Positions 17,622 to 26,558 of a stretch of DNA of 64,000 nucleotides are shown here, piece after piece; the stretch's first letter is position 1; every line of letters begins with the position of its first letter. The stretch lies in NCBI RefSeq assembly GCF_003857035.1, contig NZ_QGSY01000177.1, positions 1 through 64,000 of the forward strand, written 5' to 3'. The notes under the pieces were generated by a model that worked only from the letters and a program-made list of their open reading frames with translations, searched no databases and was not told where the DNA came from. Position numbers and translations under genes: made by a program. Source of the DNA: Micromonospora arida (lineage in GTDB: Bacteria > Actinomycetota > Actinomycetes > Mycobacteriales > Micromonosporaceae).

Positions 17622-19700
17622 ATGCGAGTCATCGCGCGGAGAAACCCAGCCCGCCCACGACGGCGGCTGTTGCCGGCGGCGATGGCGGTGGTGACGCTGC
17701 TGAGCCTGGCCGTCGGTGTGCCGGCGGCCGCCGCGGCGCCGTCGACCGTCGTCGGGGTGGCCAGCGGTCGTTGCCTGGACGTGGTCGGCAACGTCAGGAC
17801 CGCCGGTGCCGGCATCAACATCTACGACTGCAACGGCCAGGCCAACCAGGCGTGGACCTTCACCTCAGGTGGTGAACTGCGGGTGTACGACGACACGATG
17901 TGCCTGGACGTCGTCGGCCAGGACACCACCGCGCCGGCCGCGATACAGATCAACGGCTGCACCGGCGGCGCCAACCAACGCTGGCGGATCACCAGCTCCG
18001 GGACCATCGTCGGGGTCCAGTCCGGCCTGTGCCTGGACGTGACCGGCGCGGGCACCGCCAACAGCACCACCGTCGGCCTCTGGACCTGCAACGGGCAGTC
18101 CAACCAGCGGTGGACGACGTCCTTCGGCAGCGCCGACAGCCAGCCTCCGACCGCGCCGGGCAGCCCCCGGGTCAGCGGCCTGACCTGCAACTCGGTGACG
18201 TTCGCGTGGAACGCCTCGACGGACAACGTCGCGGTTGCCTTCTACGACATCTACCACGACGGTCAGCTGATGACGTCGGTGAGCGGCACGACGCTCTCCA
18301 CCAACCTGACCGTGGTGCCCGGGGCGACCTGGGGCCTGTACGTCAACGCCCGCGACGCCGCCGGCAACGTGTCGCAGGCGAGCGCCACCGTGTCGATCAC
18401 TCCGCCGCCCTGTCAGGCCGACAGCCAGCCACCGACGGCGCCGCAACAGCTCACCGGCACCGCGTCGGGCACCACGGTGACGCTGCGCTGGACCGCGTCG
18501 ACCGACAACATCGGGGTGCGCGCGTACGACATCTACCGCGCCGGCGCGAAGGTGGGCACGGTCACCGGCGCGCCGCCGGCGACCACGTTCACCGACAGCG
18601 GTCTGGCGGCGAACACCTCCTACCAGTACTACGTGGTGGCTCGGGACGCGCAGGACAACGCCTCGTCGCGCAGCGGCACCGCGACGGTGACCACCGGCGC
18701 GGCGTGCGCCAACCCGGTGTGCGGGGTGCGGCAGGTCACCACCGACACCGACATCCCGTGGGGTCTGGTGACGTTGCCCGACGGCAGCGTGCTCTACAAC
18801 CGCCGCGACGCGCACGACATCATCCAGCTCAACCCGACCACCGGGGCCAAGACCAACCTGGGCACCGTGCCGAACGTGCAGAGCACCGACGGTGAGGGTG
18901 GTCTGTTGGGGCTCGCCATCTCGGCCAGCTACTCCAGCGACCGCTGGCTGTACATCATGCACACCTCGCCGAGCGACAACCGCATCGTCCGGATCAGGCT
19001 GGAGAACGGGCGACTCAACACCGCCAGCGAGCAGGTGCTGCTCAGCGGCATCCGGCGTAACAAGTACCACGACGGTGGTCGCCTGCGGTTCGGGCCGGAC
19101 GGCAAGCTGTATGCCAGCACCGGCGACGCCCAGAACGGCAACTACGCCCAGGACCGGTCCAGCCTCGAAGGCAAGATCCTGCGACTCAATCCGGACGGCA
19201 CCGTCCCCTCGGACAACCCGTTCGGCAACTACGTGTGGAGCTACGGCCACCGCAACCCGCAGGGGCTGGCGTTCGACTCGCAGGGCCGGCTGTGGGAGCA
19301 GGAGTTCGGCAACTCGGTCATGGACGAGACCAATCTGATCACCAAGGGTGGAAACTACGGCTGGCCGGCATGCGAGGGCACCAGTGGCGCCTGCGGTACG
19401 GCCGGGTTCATCGCGCCGGCGCGTACCTATCCGACCGCCGAAGGGTCCTGCTCCGGCATCACGATCGTGCGCGACGCGCTCTACGTGGCCTGCGCCCGGG
19501 GCGCTCGGATGTACCGCGCGGTGATCAGCGGCAGCGGCCTGACGAACGTGCAGACGTACTTCAGTGGCACCTACGGTCGGTTGCGGACGGTGGAGCCGGC
19601 TCCCGACGGCGGGCTGTGGCTGACCACCACCAACGTCGGTGACAAGGACAGCACCCCGAACAACAGCAACGAGAGGATCCTGCATGTCACGCTCGGCTGA
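17622..19700 (+). CDS. secreted CBM13 lectin + two FnIII + PQQ-type glucose/sorbosone dehydrogenase
   Basis: 692 residues. Twin-arginine-like, Arg-rich signal peptide (RRNPARPRRR then a hydrophobic stretch ending AAAAAP). A ricin-B-type CBM13 lectin at about 40-167 has three Q-x-W repeats (NQAWTF, NQRWRI, NQRWTT). Two fibronectin-III domains follow at about 175-270 and 275-365. The C-terminal beta-propeller (about 366-692) belongs to the glucose/sorbosone dehydrogenase family (DIPWGLVTLPDGS, DGEGGLLGLAIS, HDGGRLRFGPDGKLYASTGD, GHRNPQGLAFDSQG). These oxidise sugars, classically with PQQ. The ATG at 17622 has GGAGGA 4 bases upstream. The lectin probably docks the enzyme on a polysaccharide. Confidence 0.88.
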   Translation: MRVIARRNPARPRRRLLPAAMAVVTLLSLAVGVPAAAAAPSTVVGVASGRCLDVVGNVRTAGAGINIYDCNGQANQAWTFTSGGELRVYDDTMCLDVVGQDTTAPAAIQINGCTGGANQRWRITSSGTIVGVQSGLCLDVTGAGTANSTTVGLWTCNGQSNQRWTTSFGSADSQPPTAPGSPRVSGLTCNSVTFAWNASTDNVAVAFYDIYHDGQLMTSVSGTTLSTNLTVVPGATWGLYVNARDAAGNVSQASATVSITPPPCQADSQPPTAPQQLTGTASGTTVTLRWTASTDNIGVRAYDIYRAGAKVGTVTGAPPATTFTDSGLAANTSYQYYVVARDAQDNASSRSGTATVTTGAACANPVCGVRQVTTDTDIPWGLVTLPDGSVLYNRRDAHDIIQLNPTTGAKTNLGTVPNVQSTDGEGGLLGLAISASYSSDRWLYIMHTSPSDNRIVRIRLENGRLNTASEQVLLSGIRRNKYHDGGRLRFGPDGKLYASTGDAQNGNYAQDRSSLEGKILRLNPDGTVPSDNPFGNYVWSYGHRNPQGLAFDSQGRLWEQEFGNSVMDETNLITKGGNYGWPACEGTSGACGTAGFIAPARTYPTAEGSCSGITIVRDALYVACARGARMYRAVISGSGLTNVQTYFSGTYGRLRTVEPAPDGGLWLTTTNVGDKDSTPNNSNERILHVTLG

Positions 19701-19742
19701 TCGCTGGCGATGCCGAGCATCCTGATTCGGTGCGGCACGCCC

Positions 19743-21899
19743 TCAGCCGCTGGTCAGGAGCACGAGTTGCTGGGTGGCCCGGGTCATCGCGACGTAGCGG
19801 TCGACAGCCCCCGAGACGCCGCTGCCGAACGCTTGCGGGTCGACGAGGACGACCAGGTCGAATTCGAGGCCCTTGGCCTGCTCCGGGCTCAGTGACCGGA
19901 CCCGGGCCGTGGGCGGGAAGGCCGGGTCGCCGATCACGCAGGCGATTCCTTCGGCGTGGTCGGCGAGCCAGGTGTCGAGGATCGACCCCAGGTCGGCGAC
20001 CGATCCGTGGACGACGGGAAGTCCGTTGCCACGGATGGAGGTGGGCACGTTGGCGTCGGGGAGCACGGCCCGGATGACCGGTTCGGCCTCCGCCATGACC
20101 TCGGCCGGGGTCCGGTAGTTGATGTTCAACGAGGCCACTGTGACCCGGTCGAGCCCGATCCGCTTGAGGCGTTCCTGCCACGACTCGGTGAACCCGTGCC
20201 GGGCCTGGGCGCGGTCTCCCACGATGGTGAAGCTGCGCGACGGGCAGCGCGCCAGCAGCATCTGCCACTGGGCGTCGGTCAGCTCCTGCGCCTCGTCCAC
20301 GACGATGTGCGCGAACGGGCCGGCCAGCAGGTCCGGGTCGGCGTCCGGCAGCGCGGACTCGTCGACCAGGACGTCGCGCAGGTCGGGTTGGCGCAGCATC
20401 GCCAGCAGGCCCTCGCCGTCGTCGTAGGTGTCGGCCGCGAGCAGCTCGTCGACGACCCGGGCCATGTGCTCGCGTTCGACAGCGGCGGCCGGGTCACGCC
20501 GACGGGTGCGCCCCGACCTCTCCGCGTCGCCGAGTCGCTGCCGCGCCGCGTCGAGCAGCGGCAGATCCGACACGGTCCAGGCCCGGGGCTCGTCGCGTTG
20601 CAGCTTGCGGACCTCCTCGGCACTGAGCCACGGCGCGCACCTGCGCAGGTACGCGGGCACCGACCACAGGTCACCCACGAGATCGGCCGCGTCGAGCAAC
20701 GGCCAGGCACGGTTGACAGTCGCCCGCAGCTCCCGGTTACGCAGCAGCGAGTCGCGGAGCACGTCGTCCGGCTCATCGCCGTCGTACCGGTCGATGAGGA
20801 TGGTGAGCAACTCCTCCCAGATCTCCTCGCGCGCCTCGTTGTGCGGGGTGCCCGGACCCGGTGCCTGGAACGCGTCGGCCCAGTCGTCGGCGCTCAGGCG
20901 GACGTCGGCGTCGCCGACCGTGACCGTCATCGGGGCGGCCGGTGGGTCCTCGTAGAACCGGACGGCCGCGTCGATCGCCCGGACCACCTCGGCCGAGGAC
21001 TTCAGCCGGGCCACCTCCGGGTCGGTGTCGGCGGCTGCGGTGGCCCCCTCGGGGACGAGGTCGCGCAGGGTGCAGGTCTGCACGTCCTCCTCTCCGAGGC
21101 TGGGCAGGACGTCGGCGACGTAGGCCAGGTAGGGCTGGTGCGGTCCCACGAAGAGCACCCCGCCCCGGCGCTGACCGAGGCGCGGGTCGGAGTAGAGCAG
21201 GTACGCGGTGCGGTGCAGGGCGACGACGGTCTTACCGGTGCCCGGACCGCCGTCGACCACGAGGGCGCCGGCCGACCCTGCCCGGATGATGGCGTCCTGG
21301 TCCGCCTGGATCGTGCTGAGCACGTCGCGCATCCGGGCCGACCGGGCGCTGCCCAGACTGGCGATGAAGGCGGACTGGTCGTCGAGCGCGACGGCGTGCC
21401 CCACGAACCCGTCCGGGGTGAACACCTCGTCCCAGTAGTCACTGATCCGGCCGCGGGTCCAGCGGTACCGGCGGCGGCTCGCCAGGCCCATCGGGTTGGC
21501 GTGGGTCGCGCCGAAGAACGGCTCGGCGGCGGGTGAGCGCCAGTCGAGCAGCAGCCGTCGGCCCGTGCTGTCGGTGAGACCGCGACGTCCGACGTACACC
21601 GGCTCGGGGTTGTCCGCCTCGACCACGTGGCCGAGGCACAGGTCCAGCCCGTAGCGGCTCAGCGAGCGCAGGCGGGTGGTCAGCCGGCGGACCTCCTCGT
21701 CCCGGTCGACGGCCTGCCGGCCCTTGCCGCCGGGTGCCCGGCGCGCGGTGTCCAGACGGTCGGACAGCTCGGCGCTCAGCTGCGCGAGGCCCTGCGCCAT
21801 GGCTGCGAAGTGCCGCTCGTCGTGGGCGATGAGCGCCGGGTCGGCCTTGGGGGCGAGGTGATCGGGAAGTTCGAACACGGAGGTGGGCAAGGAATCCAA
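19743..21899 (-). CDS. helR: HelR/HelD-like ATPase that displaces rifamycins from RNA polymerase
   Basis: About 718 residues, superfamily 1 helicase-like. Order: N-terminal coiled-coil (RHFAAMAQGLAQLSAELSD), Walker A GGPGTGKTVVAL with Lys223, the DExQ-like motif HIVVDEAQELTDAQWQML, motif IV NINYRTPAEVM, and the C-terminal VDRYVAMTRATQQLVLL. HelR binds RNA polymerase, pushes rifamycin off and recycles stalled enzyme. Identification is strengthened by the rifamycin-associated element at 21957-21976. Start is uncertain: TTG at 21899 is favoured (GGAAG seven bases upstream), with GTG at 21878 as alternative. A start further upstream would fall inside the element. The gene is monocistronic. Confidence 0.88.
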   Translation of the reverse strand: MDSLPTSVFELPDHLAPKADPALIAHDERHFAAMAQGLAQLSAELSDRLDTARRAPGGKGRQAVDRDEEVRRLTTRLRSLSRYGLDLCLGHVVEADNPEPVYVGRRGLTDSTGRRLLLDWRSPAAEPFFGATHANPMGLASRRRYRWTRGRISDYWDEVFTPDGFVGHAVALDDQSAFIASLGSARSARMRDVLSTIQADQDAIIRAGSAGALVVDGGPGTGKTVVALHRTAYLLYSDPRLGQRRGGVLFVGPHQPYLAYVADVLPSLGEEDVQTCTLRDLVPEGATAAADTDPEVARLKSSAEVVRAIDAAVRFYEDPPAAPMTVTVGDADVRLSADDWADAFQAPGPGTPHNEAREEIWEELLTILIDRYDGDEPDDVLRDSLLRNRELRATVNRAWPLLDAADLVGDLWSVPAYLRRCAPWLSAEEVRKLQRDEPRAWTVSDLPLLDAARQRLGDAERSGRTRRRDPAAAVEREHMARVVDELLAADTYDDGEGLLAMLRQPDLRDVLVDESALPDADPDLLAGPFAHIVVDEAQELTDAQWQMLLARCPSRSFTIVGDRAQARHGFTESWQERLKRIGLDRVTVASLNINYRTPAEVMAEAEPVIRAVLPDANVPTSIRGNGLPVVHGSVADLGSILDTWLADHAEGIACVIGDPAFPPTARVRSLSPEQAKGLEFDLVVLVDPQAFGSGVSGAVDRYVAMTRATQQLVLLTSG

Positions 21900-21956
21900 T
21901 TCATGACTTCCATTTCGGCAGAATTTGGCCTCGGCCGACGATTCTGCGTCATAAAC

Positions 21957-21976
21957 GGGGTCTTGCCGCAAGCCCC
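21957..21976 (-). promoter_or_regulatory. rifamycin-associated element (RAE) upstream of helR
   Basis: The 20 bases GGGGTCTTGCCGCAAGCCCC are a near-perfect inverted repeat. Read on the helR strand they are GGGGCTTGCGGCAAGACCCC, which matches the RAE consensus as I recall it (GGGGCTTGCGGCAAG core). The RAE lies upstream of rifamycin-inactivating or -protecting genes in actinomycetes and is needed for induction by rifampin. It is 58 bases from the proposed start codon. A TTGCGG inside it could serve as -35 with CAGAAT (21941-21946) as -10 at a 19-base spacing. Confidence 0.85.
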
Positions 21977-22053
21977 CCAGTGCGGTATAAGTTAGAAGTG
22001 GCGGGAGATCAGGTGTCTCCCGTCTTCCGTTGCCTATCGACCCGGAGTGCTGG

Positions 22054-22452
22054 TCAGGGCGCGTCGACGACCTCGCGGCCGAGCGGCCAGAACGCTGCCG
22101 GAACGAGCTTGAAGTTGGCGATGCCGAACGGGATCCCGATGATCGTGACGCAGAGGGCGATGCCCGCGAGGATGTGGGAGAGCGCCAGCCACCATCCGGC
22201 CAGCACCACCCAGAGGATGTTCGCCAGGCCGGAGCCGACGCCCGCGCCCGGCTTGGGCACCAGGGTGCGGCCGAAGGGCCACAGCGAGTAGACCGCGAGG
22301 CGCAGCGACGCGACGCCGAACGGGATGGTGATGACCAGGACGAAGCAGATCAGCGCGGCGATGCCGTAGCCGACCGCCAGCACGAGGCCACCGCCGAAGA
22401 CGAGCCACAGCACATTCAGTACGAAACGAATCACCACTCCAGCATGAAACAT
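22054..22452 (-). CDS. yccF: YccF-family inner membrane protein
   Basis: 132 residues. It shows the YccF pattern of two related membrane repeats: RFVLNVLWLVFGGGLVLAVG with ITIPFGVASLRLAVYSLWPFGR, then NILWVVLAGWWLALSHI with IIGIPFGIANFKLVPAAFWPLGR. The twin IPFG and WPFG/WPLG motifs are diagnostic. Function is unknown in all bacteria. The ATG at 22452 is chosen; an in-frame GTG 5 codons in (at VVIRFVLN) would match the usual family start, but its Shine-Dalgarno spacing is too short. Confidence 0.88.
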   Translation of the reverse strand: MFHAGVVIRFVLNVLWLVFGGGLVLAVGYGIAALICFVLVITIPFGVASLRLAVYSLWPFGRTLVPKPGAGVGSGLANILWVVLAGWWLALSHILAGIALCVTIIGIPFGIANFKLVPAAFWPLGREVVDAP

Positions 22453-22690
22453 GCTCGCCACCCGGTCGGTTCGCCCCGGTCCCTCAGTGGGGAACATCGC
22501 CACGGCCACCGCGCTACGCACCTTCACAGTGGGATCAGATGTGGGCACTGCTGCGGCGTACCCATTTCGCCCCTGACCGCCGGCGCGTTGCGGTCGGGCG
22601 GGTCTCGGGGTTGCTCGGTGGAAGACCTGAGACGAAAGCCAGGGCGACCCGAGGGAACCCCCCGGAGGTCGACCGGGGGTCGGCGGCCAC

Positions 22691-23299
22691 ATGCTGGCTG
22701 GCATGAAACGCGCTGCGCTCTACGTGATCGCCGGACCGGTCGGCATCGTGGCCTACGGCCTGGTCCGGCTGTGGGGAAAGTCCGACGGGGTGTACGGCCC
22801 CGGGCTCGACTGGCAGGCCGCCCACCTGCTCGCCCTCGCCGGCATGGTGTGCTTCGTCCCGGGTGTGCTCGCGCTGTCCCGCCTGCTGCCCCGCAGTCCG
22901 TGGCGCACCGGGGTGGTGGCCGGCACGTTGGTCGGCCTCGCCGCGACGATGGTGCAGTTCGGCGCGGACATCGTCGAGGGGCTGCTGGCCGAGGACCGGG
23001 CGGAGATGTCGAGGCTCGGCGCGGAATTCAAGGACATCCCCGGCGTGGAGGTGGCCTTCTACGACGTCGTACCCCAGTTTTTCTTCCTCGGCCTGCTCGT
23101 CCTCACGGGCATGCTCGCCGCCCGACGGCGGCTGCCGTGGTGGAGTGTGCCGCTGCTCCTCGTCGGCATCGTCCTGCCGGCGGTCACCCTCGACCTGCTT
23201 CCCATCGGCGGCCTGTGCATGGCGCTGGCGTTGGCCCCGGCGCTGCCGCTGGTGCGACAGCAGGGCGAGCGCGCAAAGTCGCCCGTGGCCGTCCAGTGA
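22691..23299 (+). CDS. membrane protein of unknown function
   Basis: 202 residues with about six membrane helices (YVIAGPVGIVAYGLVRLW, LLALAGMVCFVPGVLALSRL, TGVVAGTLVGLAATMVQFGA, FFFLGLLVLTGMLAARR, VPLLLVGIVLPAVTLDLLPI and the last one ending ALALAPALPLV). I do not recognise a named family; it resembles general actinobacterial integral membrane proteins. An alternative start at 22703 (MKRAALY) would remove four residues. Neither has a strong ribosome-binding site. It is divergent from yccF and ends at a perfect terminator. Confidence 0.7.
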   Translation: MLAGMKRAALYVIAGPVGIVAYGLVRLWGKSDGVYGPGLDWQAAHLLALAGMVCFVPGVLALSRLLPRSPWRTGVVAGTLVGLAATMVQFGADIVEGLLAEDRAEMSRLGAEFKDIPGVEVAFYDVVPQFFFLGLLVLTGMLAARRRLPWWSVPLLLVGIVLPAVTLDLLPIGGLCMALALAPALPLVRQQGERAKSPVAVQ

Positions 23300-23305
23300 G
23301 GACGC

Positions 23306-23340
23306 AGGGTGGCGCCGGTCCGTCGGACCGGCGCCACCCT
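23306..23340. terminator. bidirectional terminator, perfect 16-bp stem
   Basis: Arms 23306-23321 and 23325-23340 are exact reverse complements around a 3-base loop. It lies between the convergent stops at 23299 and 23349, so it serves both genes. Confidence 0.88.
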
Positions 23341-23348
23341 TCGAACCG

Positions 23349-25265
23349 CTACTTCAGAGCGAGGGTCCGGGCGTCGGCGGCGATGACGCTGGCGATCTCC
23401 GCCGGCACCAGCTTGCCGGCCTGCCGGTCGGCGTAGGTGGCCAGCTCGGCGTACTGGGCGTGGGCCAGCTTGGTGGTCATCGCGGTGACGGCGGCCGGGT
23501 CCGCGCCCGAGGTGAGGATCAGGTAGCCGAGGCCCGCCTGGCTCACCGTCACGGTGAAGGTGGTGGTCGCGGTGGCGGTGCCCTCGGGCCCGGTCGCCTC
23601 GGTGGTGATGGTGTGCCGGCCGGCGGTCAGCCTGGCCAGGTCGAGCTTGCGCCCGGCGGCCGACTTCTTACCGTCCAGCGTCACGGTGACGGTGTCCGCG
23701 TTGGTCGCGGCGACCGCGATCACCGGGGACTGTGCCCGGTCCAGCCGAGCCCCGTTGGCCGGCGAGGTGATCTGCACGGTCGGGTCGGCGGAGGCCCGCT
23801 GGACGAACGCCGAGTTCCAGCCGACCAGCTCCGCCGCGCGGTTGGTGATGATCGCGTCGGCGCCGATCCGCTCCAGCCGCTGCCACAGGCCGGCGGAGTC
23901 CATCGTCCAGGCCATCACCGCGACCCCGGCGGCGTGCAGCGGGGCGACGACCTCCGGCTTGGCCAACAGCGCGTTGCCGTCCGGGTTGTACGCGGTCAGG
24001 TGCAGCTCCTTGGCGATCGCCACCGGGTCGGCGTCCAAGGTGCTGCGGAGCAGGCCGAGCGGCAGCTCGGGGGCGATCTCGTGGGTGTACTTCAGGGCGT
24101 CGACCTCGAAACTCTGGATGAAGACCCGGCCCATCATCTGCTCGTCCCGGATCACCTGAATGATCGTGGCGACCTCGTCGCGGGTGTGCCTGCCCTTGAT
24201 CTCCACGAGCAGGTTGCCACCCCGCGTCCGCAGGTCGGCGAGCTGCTCCGCGAGGGTGGGCACCCGCTCGCCGACGTACTGCGGGCCGAACCAGGAGCCG
24301 GCGTCGAGTGCCTTGATCTGCGCGGCGGTCAGGTCCCGGATGTTGCCGGTGCCGTCGGTGGTCCGGTCGACGGTGCCGTCGTGCAGGATGAACGGGATGC
24401 CGTCCTTGCTCGGCTGGACGTCGTTCTCGATCCAGTCGGCGCCGCCCTTACGGGCGATCTCCTGGGCGACGAGGGTGTTCTCCGGTGCGGCGGCGGACGC
24501 GCCCCGATGGGCGATCACGGTGAACGGGCTGCCCTCGGGGCGGAGGTAGCCGTTCGGCGCCAGCTCGGTGACGGTGACGTCGTCGTAGGACACGGTCGCG
24601 CCGTTGACGAAGAGCCCCTGGACGCCGTCGGCGGAACGCTGGAGGCTGCTGGTCCGCATCGCCTCCCGCCCGTCGAAGATCCAGCGGGCCTGGTTGCCGT
24701 GCACCTCGACGGCGACGCGCACGTCCCGACCGGTGCCTGCGGCGGACGGGGCGGAGGCGGTGTTCGTCACGACCCATGCGTTGGCAGTGGTCCGCTGGGC
24801 GAATTCGAGCCCGTTGGCGGCGGTGGTGCCGCTGCGCATGGTGGCGATCCACCAGGGGGTCGCGCCGCTGGCAGGGACGTCGATGCCCAGCGAGGCCCAG
24901 CGGGTGGCGGCCGAGACCGCCTCGAAGCGCATGGTCGCCTCGAGGCGGAAGTCGTTCAGGTGCCGACCGAAGGTGATTTTGTTGTTCTCGCTGGAGCTGG
25001 CGGAGGTTCCGTACAGTCGGCCGTTCTCGACCTTCCAGGTGCCGTCGACCGCGTGCCAACCGGCGGGCAGCGACCCGGCCGAGAAGTTCTCCGAGACGAC
25101 GACGCTGCCCGGCTCGGCGGTGGCTGGTGAGGAGGTCGCGACGGCGACCGCGACGGCAGCGCCGGTGACGGCGAGAGCGGCGACGGAGGCGGCGGTTCGG
25201 GTACCCAGGGCGCCGAGGCGTGACCCGGCGCGGCGAGGCGACGGTGATGCGGGTAGGACAGTCAT
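23349..25265 (-). CDS. secreted glycerophosphodiester phosphodiesterase with N-terminal lectin-like domain
   Basis: 638 residues. Signal peptide ends ATSSPATAEPG. An N-terminal concanavalin-like domain (about 45-235; FSAGSLPAGWHAVDGTWKVE) precedes the GDPD barrel (about 245-500). Catalytic motifs are VIAHRGASAAAPENTL, the metal-binding pair in WIENDVQPSKDG, and the general acid in ILHDGTVDRTTDG. A C-terminal Ig-like domain (VTVTLDGKKSAAGRKLD) follows. GDPDs cleave glycerophosphodiesters to glycerol-3-phosphate and an alcohol; a secreted one may scavenge phosphate from teichoic acids or phospholipid remnants. ATG 25265 is preferred to an upstream TTG because it gives a compact signal peptide. 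Confidence 0.9.
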   Translation of the reverse strand: MTVLPASPSPRRAGSRLGALGTRTAASVAALAVTGAAVAVAVATSSPATAEPGSVVVSENFSAGSLPAGWHAVDGTWKVENGRLYGTSASSSENNKITFGRHLNDFRLEATMRFEAVSAATRWASLGIDVPASGATPWWIATMRSGTTAANGLEFAQRTTANAWVVTNTASAPSAAGTGRDVRVAVEVHGNQARWIFDGREAMRTSSLQRSADGVQGLFVNGATVSYDDVTVTELAPNGYLRPEGSPFTVIAHRGASAAAPENTLVAQEIARKGGADWIENDVQPSKDGIPFILHDGTVDRTTDGTGNIRDLTAAQIKALDAGSWFGPQYVGERVPTLAEQLADLRTRGGNLLVEIKGRHTRDEVATIIQVIRDEQMMGRVFIQSFEVDALKYTHEIAPELPLGLLRSTLDADPVAIAKELHLTAYNPDGNALLAKPEVVAPLHAAGVAVMAWTMDSAGLWQRLERIGADAIITNRAAELVGWNSAFVQRASADPTVQITSPANGARLDRAQSPVIAVAATNADTVTVTLDGKKSAAGRKLDLARLTAGRHTITTEATGPEGTATATTTFTVTVSQAGLGYLILTSGADPAAVTAMTTKLAHAQYAELATYADRQAGKLVPAEIASVIAADARTLALK

Positions 25266-25365
25266 GGTCGCGACGGTACGAAGCGCGCCCGAACTGATGA
25301 TCAATCAAGCATGGCTGCCGCCGGAACGCCGGGTGTACCGCGCTCGATCGGGCGTCCCGGACTGG

Positions 25366-26181
25366 TCAGTTCGGCAGGCCGGAGCAGGCGACCCCGTCGA
25401 TCGTGCACGCCTTCGGGGCGGCACCGGTCAACGAGCCGTTGACCCGGAACGTCACCCGGACCGAGGCGCTGCCGGGCACCTGAGCGGTGTTCGGGTCCGG
25501 CCCGAACGTCCACACCGCACCGTCCCGGCTGGCCTGCGCCCCCTCGACCCCGCTGATCCCCAGCGACTCTCGGGGCAGGGTGACGACCAGCGTCCACCCC
25601 GGGGCCGGGACCGAGCCGGGATTGTTGATCGTCACTGTCGCGCCGTAGCTGAGCAGGGCGTTGTCCGTGATGGCGAAGTCCGCGCCCAGGGCCGCCGGGG
25701 TGGGTTCGGTGGTCGCACCGGTCGGCGTGGGCCTGGTCGACGACGTGACGGCCGGTGGGGCCGAGGAGGCCGAGGCGGGCGGGGAAGCGGGCACCGCGGG
25801 GCTGGTGGCCGCCGGTCGCGCCTGCGCGCGGGGGGTACCGGACGGCGACGCGCCCACCTGCTCGACCGACGGCGGCGGGTCGAGGGTCACCGGCGTCAGC
25901 TTCTCCGGCGTACGCAGCACACCGACGACGGACACGGCCGTCGCGATCAGCACCCCGAGCGCCGCGACGACGGCCACCCAGGTGGCCCGCGAGACGTCCT
26001 CCCGACCGGTGAGCACCCGCCGTGCGGCCGTGACGAGGGCCACGACCCGATCCAGCAGGATGATCGCCACGGTACGGCGTGGCTGAGGTGGTGTTGCCGG
26101 CACTGCCAGTCTCTCCTTCAGTTCGTCGCCGGGTGCGCGCCCACGATCCGTCCCGGTCGCGGGTGGCGCCTGCCCGGTCAC
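25366..26181 (-). CDS. membrane-anchored protein with extracytoplasmic CBM2-like domain
   Basis: 271 residues. A cytoplasmic N-terminal segment (about 1-68) is followed by one membrane helix at about 70-92 (ATWVAVVAALGVLIATAVSVVGVL) and a Pro/Ser/Thr-rich stalk. The C-terminal module at about 170-271 has the pattern of a CBM2-type beta-sandwich (ALLSYGATVTINNPGSVPAPGWTL, RVTFRVNGSLTG). It is the last gene of the six-gene operon: its GTG start at 26181 overlaps the DUF742 stop in a GTGA. In classic conservons this slot holds a small GTPase, so the replacement is unusual. A role as wall- or polysaccharide-contacting output or sensor is inference. Confidence 0.75.
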   Translation of the reverse strand: MTGQAPPATGTDRGRAPGDELKERLAVPATPPQPRRTVAIILLDRVVALVTAARRVLTGREDVSRATWVAVVAALGVLIATAVSVVGVLRTPEKLTPVTLDPPPSVEQVGASPSGTPRAQARPAATSPAVPASPPASASSAPPAVTSSTRPTPTGATTEPTPAALGADFAITDNALLSYGATVTINNPGSVPAPGWTLVVTLPRESLGISGVEGAQASRDGAVWTFGPDPNTAQVPGSASVRVTFRVNGSLTGAAPKACTIDGVACSGLPN

Positions 26182-26558
26182 AACCCGCGAAGCCCGACGA
26201 GTATCGCCTCGAGCAGATCCTCGGTCGGCAGCTCCGACAGCATCGGCGGTTCGTGCGTCTCGATCAGCCCGGCCGCGAGAAGGTCACCGAGCAGCACCCG
26301 GACCGTCCCCAGCGGAAGATCCAGCTCGGCACCCACCTCGGCCACCGACACTGGATGGTGACACAGCTCGACGATCCGCGCCTGCTCGGGGAAGAGCGGT
26401 GCGGGAGGCGTGACCCCCCTCCGGGCGACGACCAGCGAGATCAGGTCGAACTGGCCGCGTGCGGGCGCGGTGCGCCCCCCGGTCATCGTGTAGGGCCGGG
26501 CGACCGGGCCCGCGTCGTCGTCGTACCACGCCTCGTCAGTGGTGCCGCTGGTGTGCAC
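26178..26558 (-). CDS. DUF742 protein (CvnC-like)
   Basis: 126 residues. DUF742 signature: YTMTGGRTAPARGQFDLISLV near residue 23-43, then EQARIVELCHHPVSVAEVGAEL and the winged-helix-like LPLGTVRVLLGDLLAAGLIE. In Streptomyces conservons the equivalent CvnC sits with a histidine kinase (CvnA) and roadblock protein (CvnB). The start overlaps the end of the roadblock gene by 23 bases and the stop overlaps the next gene by 4. A soluble signalling partner of the kinase is the family expectation. Confidence 0.9.
   Translation of the reverse strand: MHTSGTTDEAWYDDDAGPVARPYTMTGGRTAPARGQFDLISLVVARRGVTPPAPLFPEQARIVELCHHPVSVAEVGAELDLPLGTVRVLLGDLLAAGLIETHEPPMLSELPTEDLLEAILVGLRGL

Noticed and set aside
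17865-19685. Long minus-strand frame opposite the lectin/dehydrogenase gene
   Set aside because: Shadow of a gene with full domain evidence; Arg/Gly/Ala/Val-biased composition.
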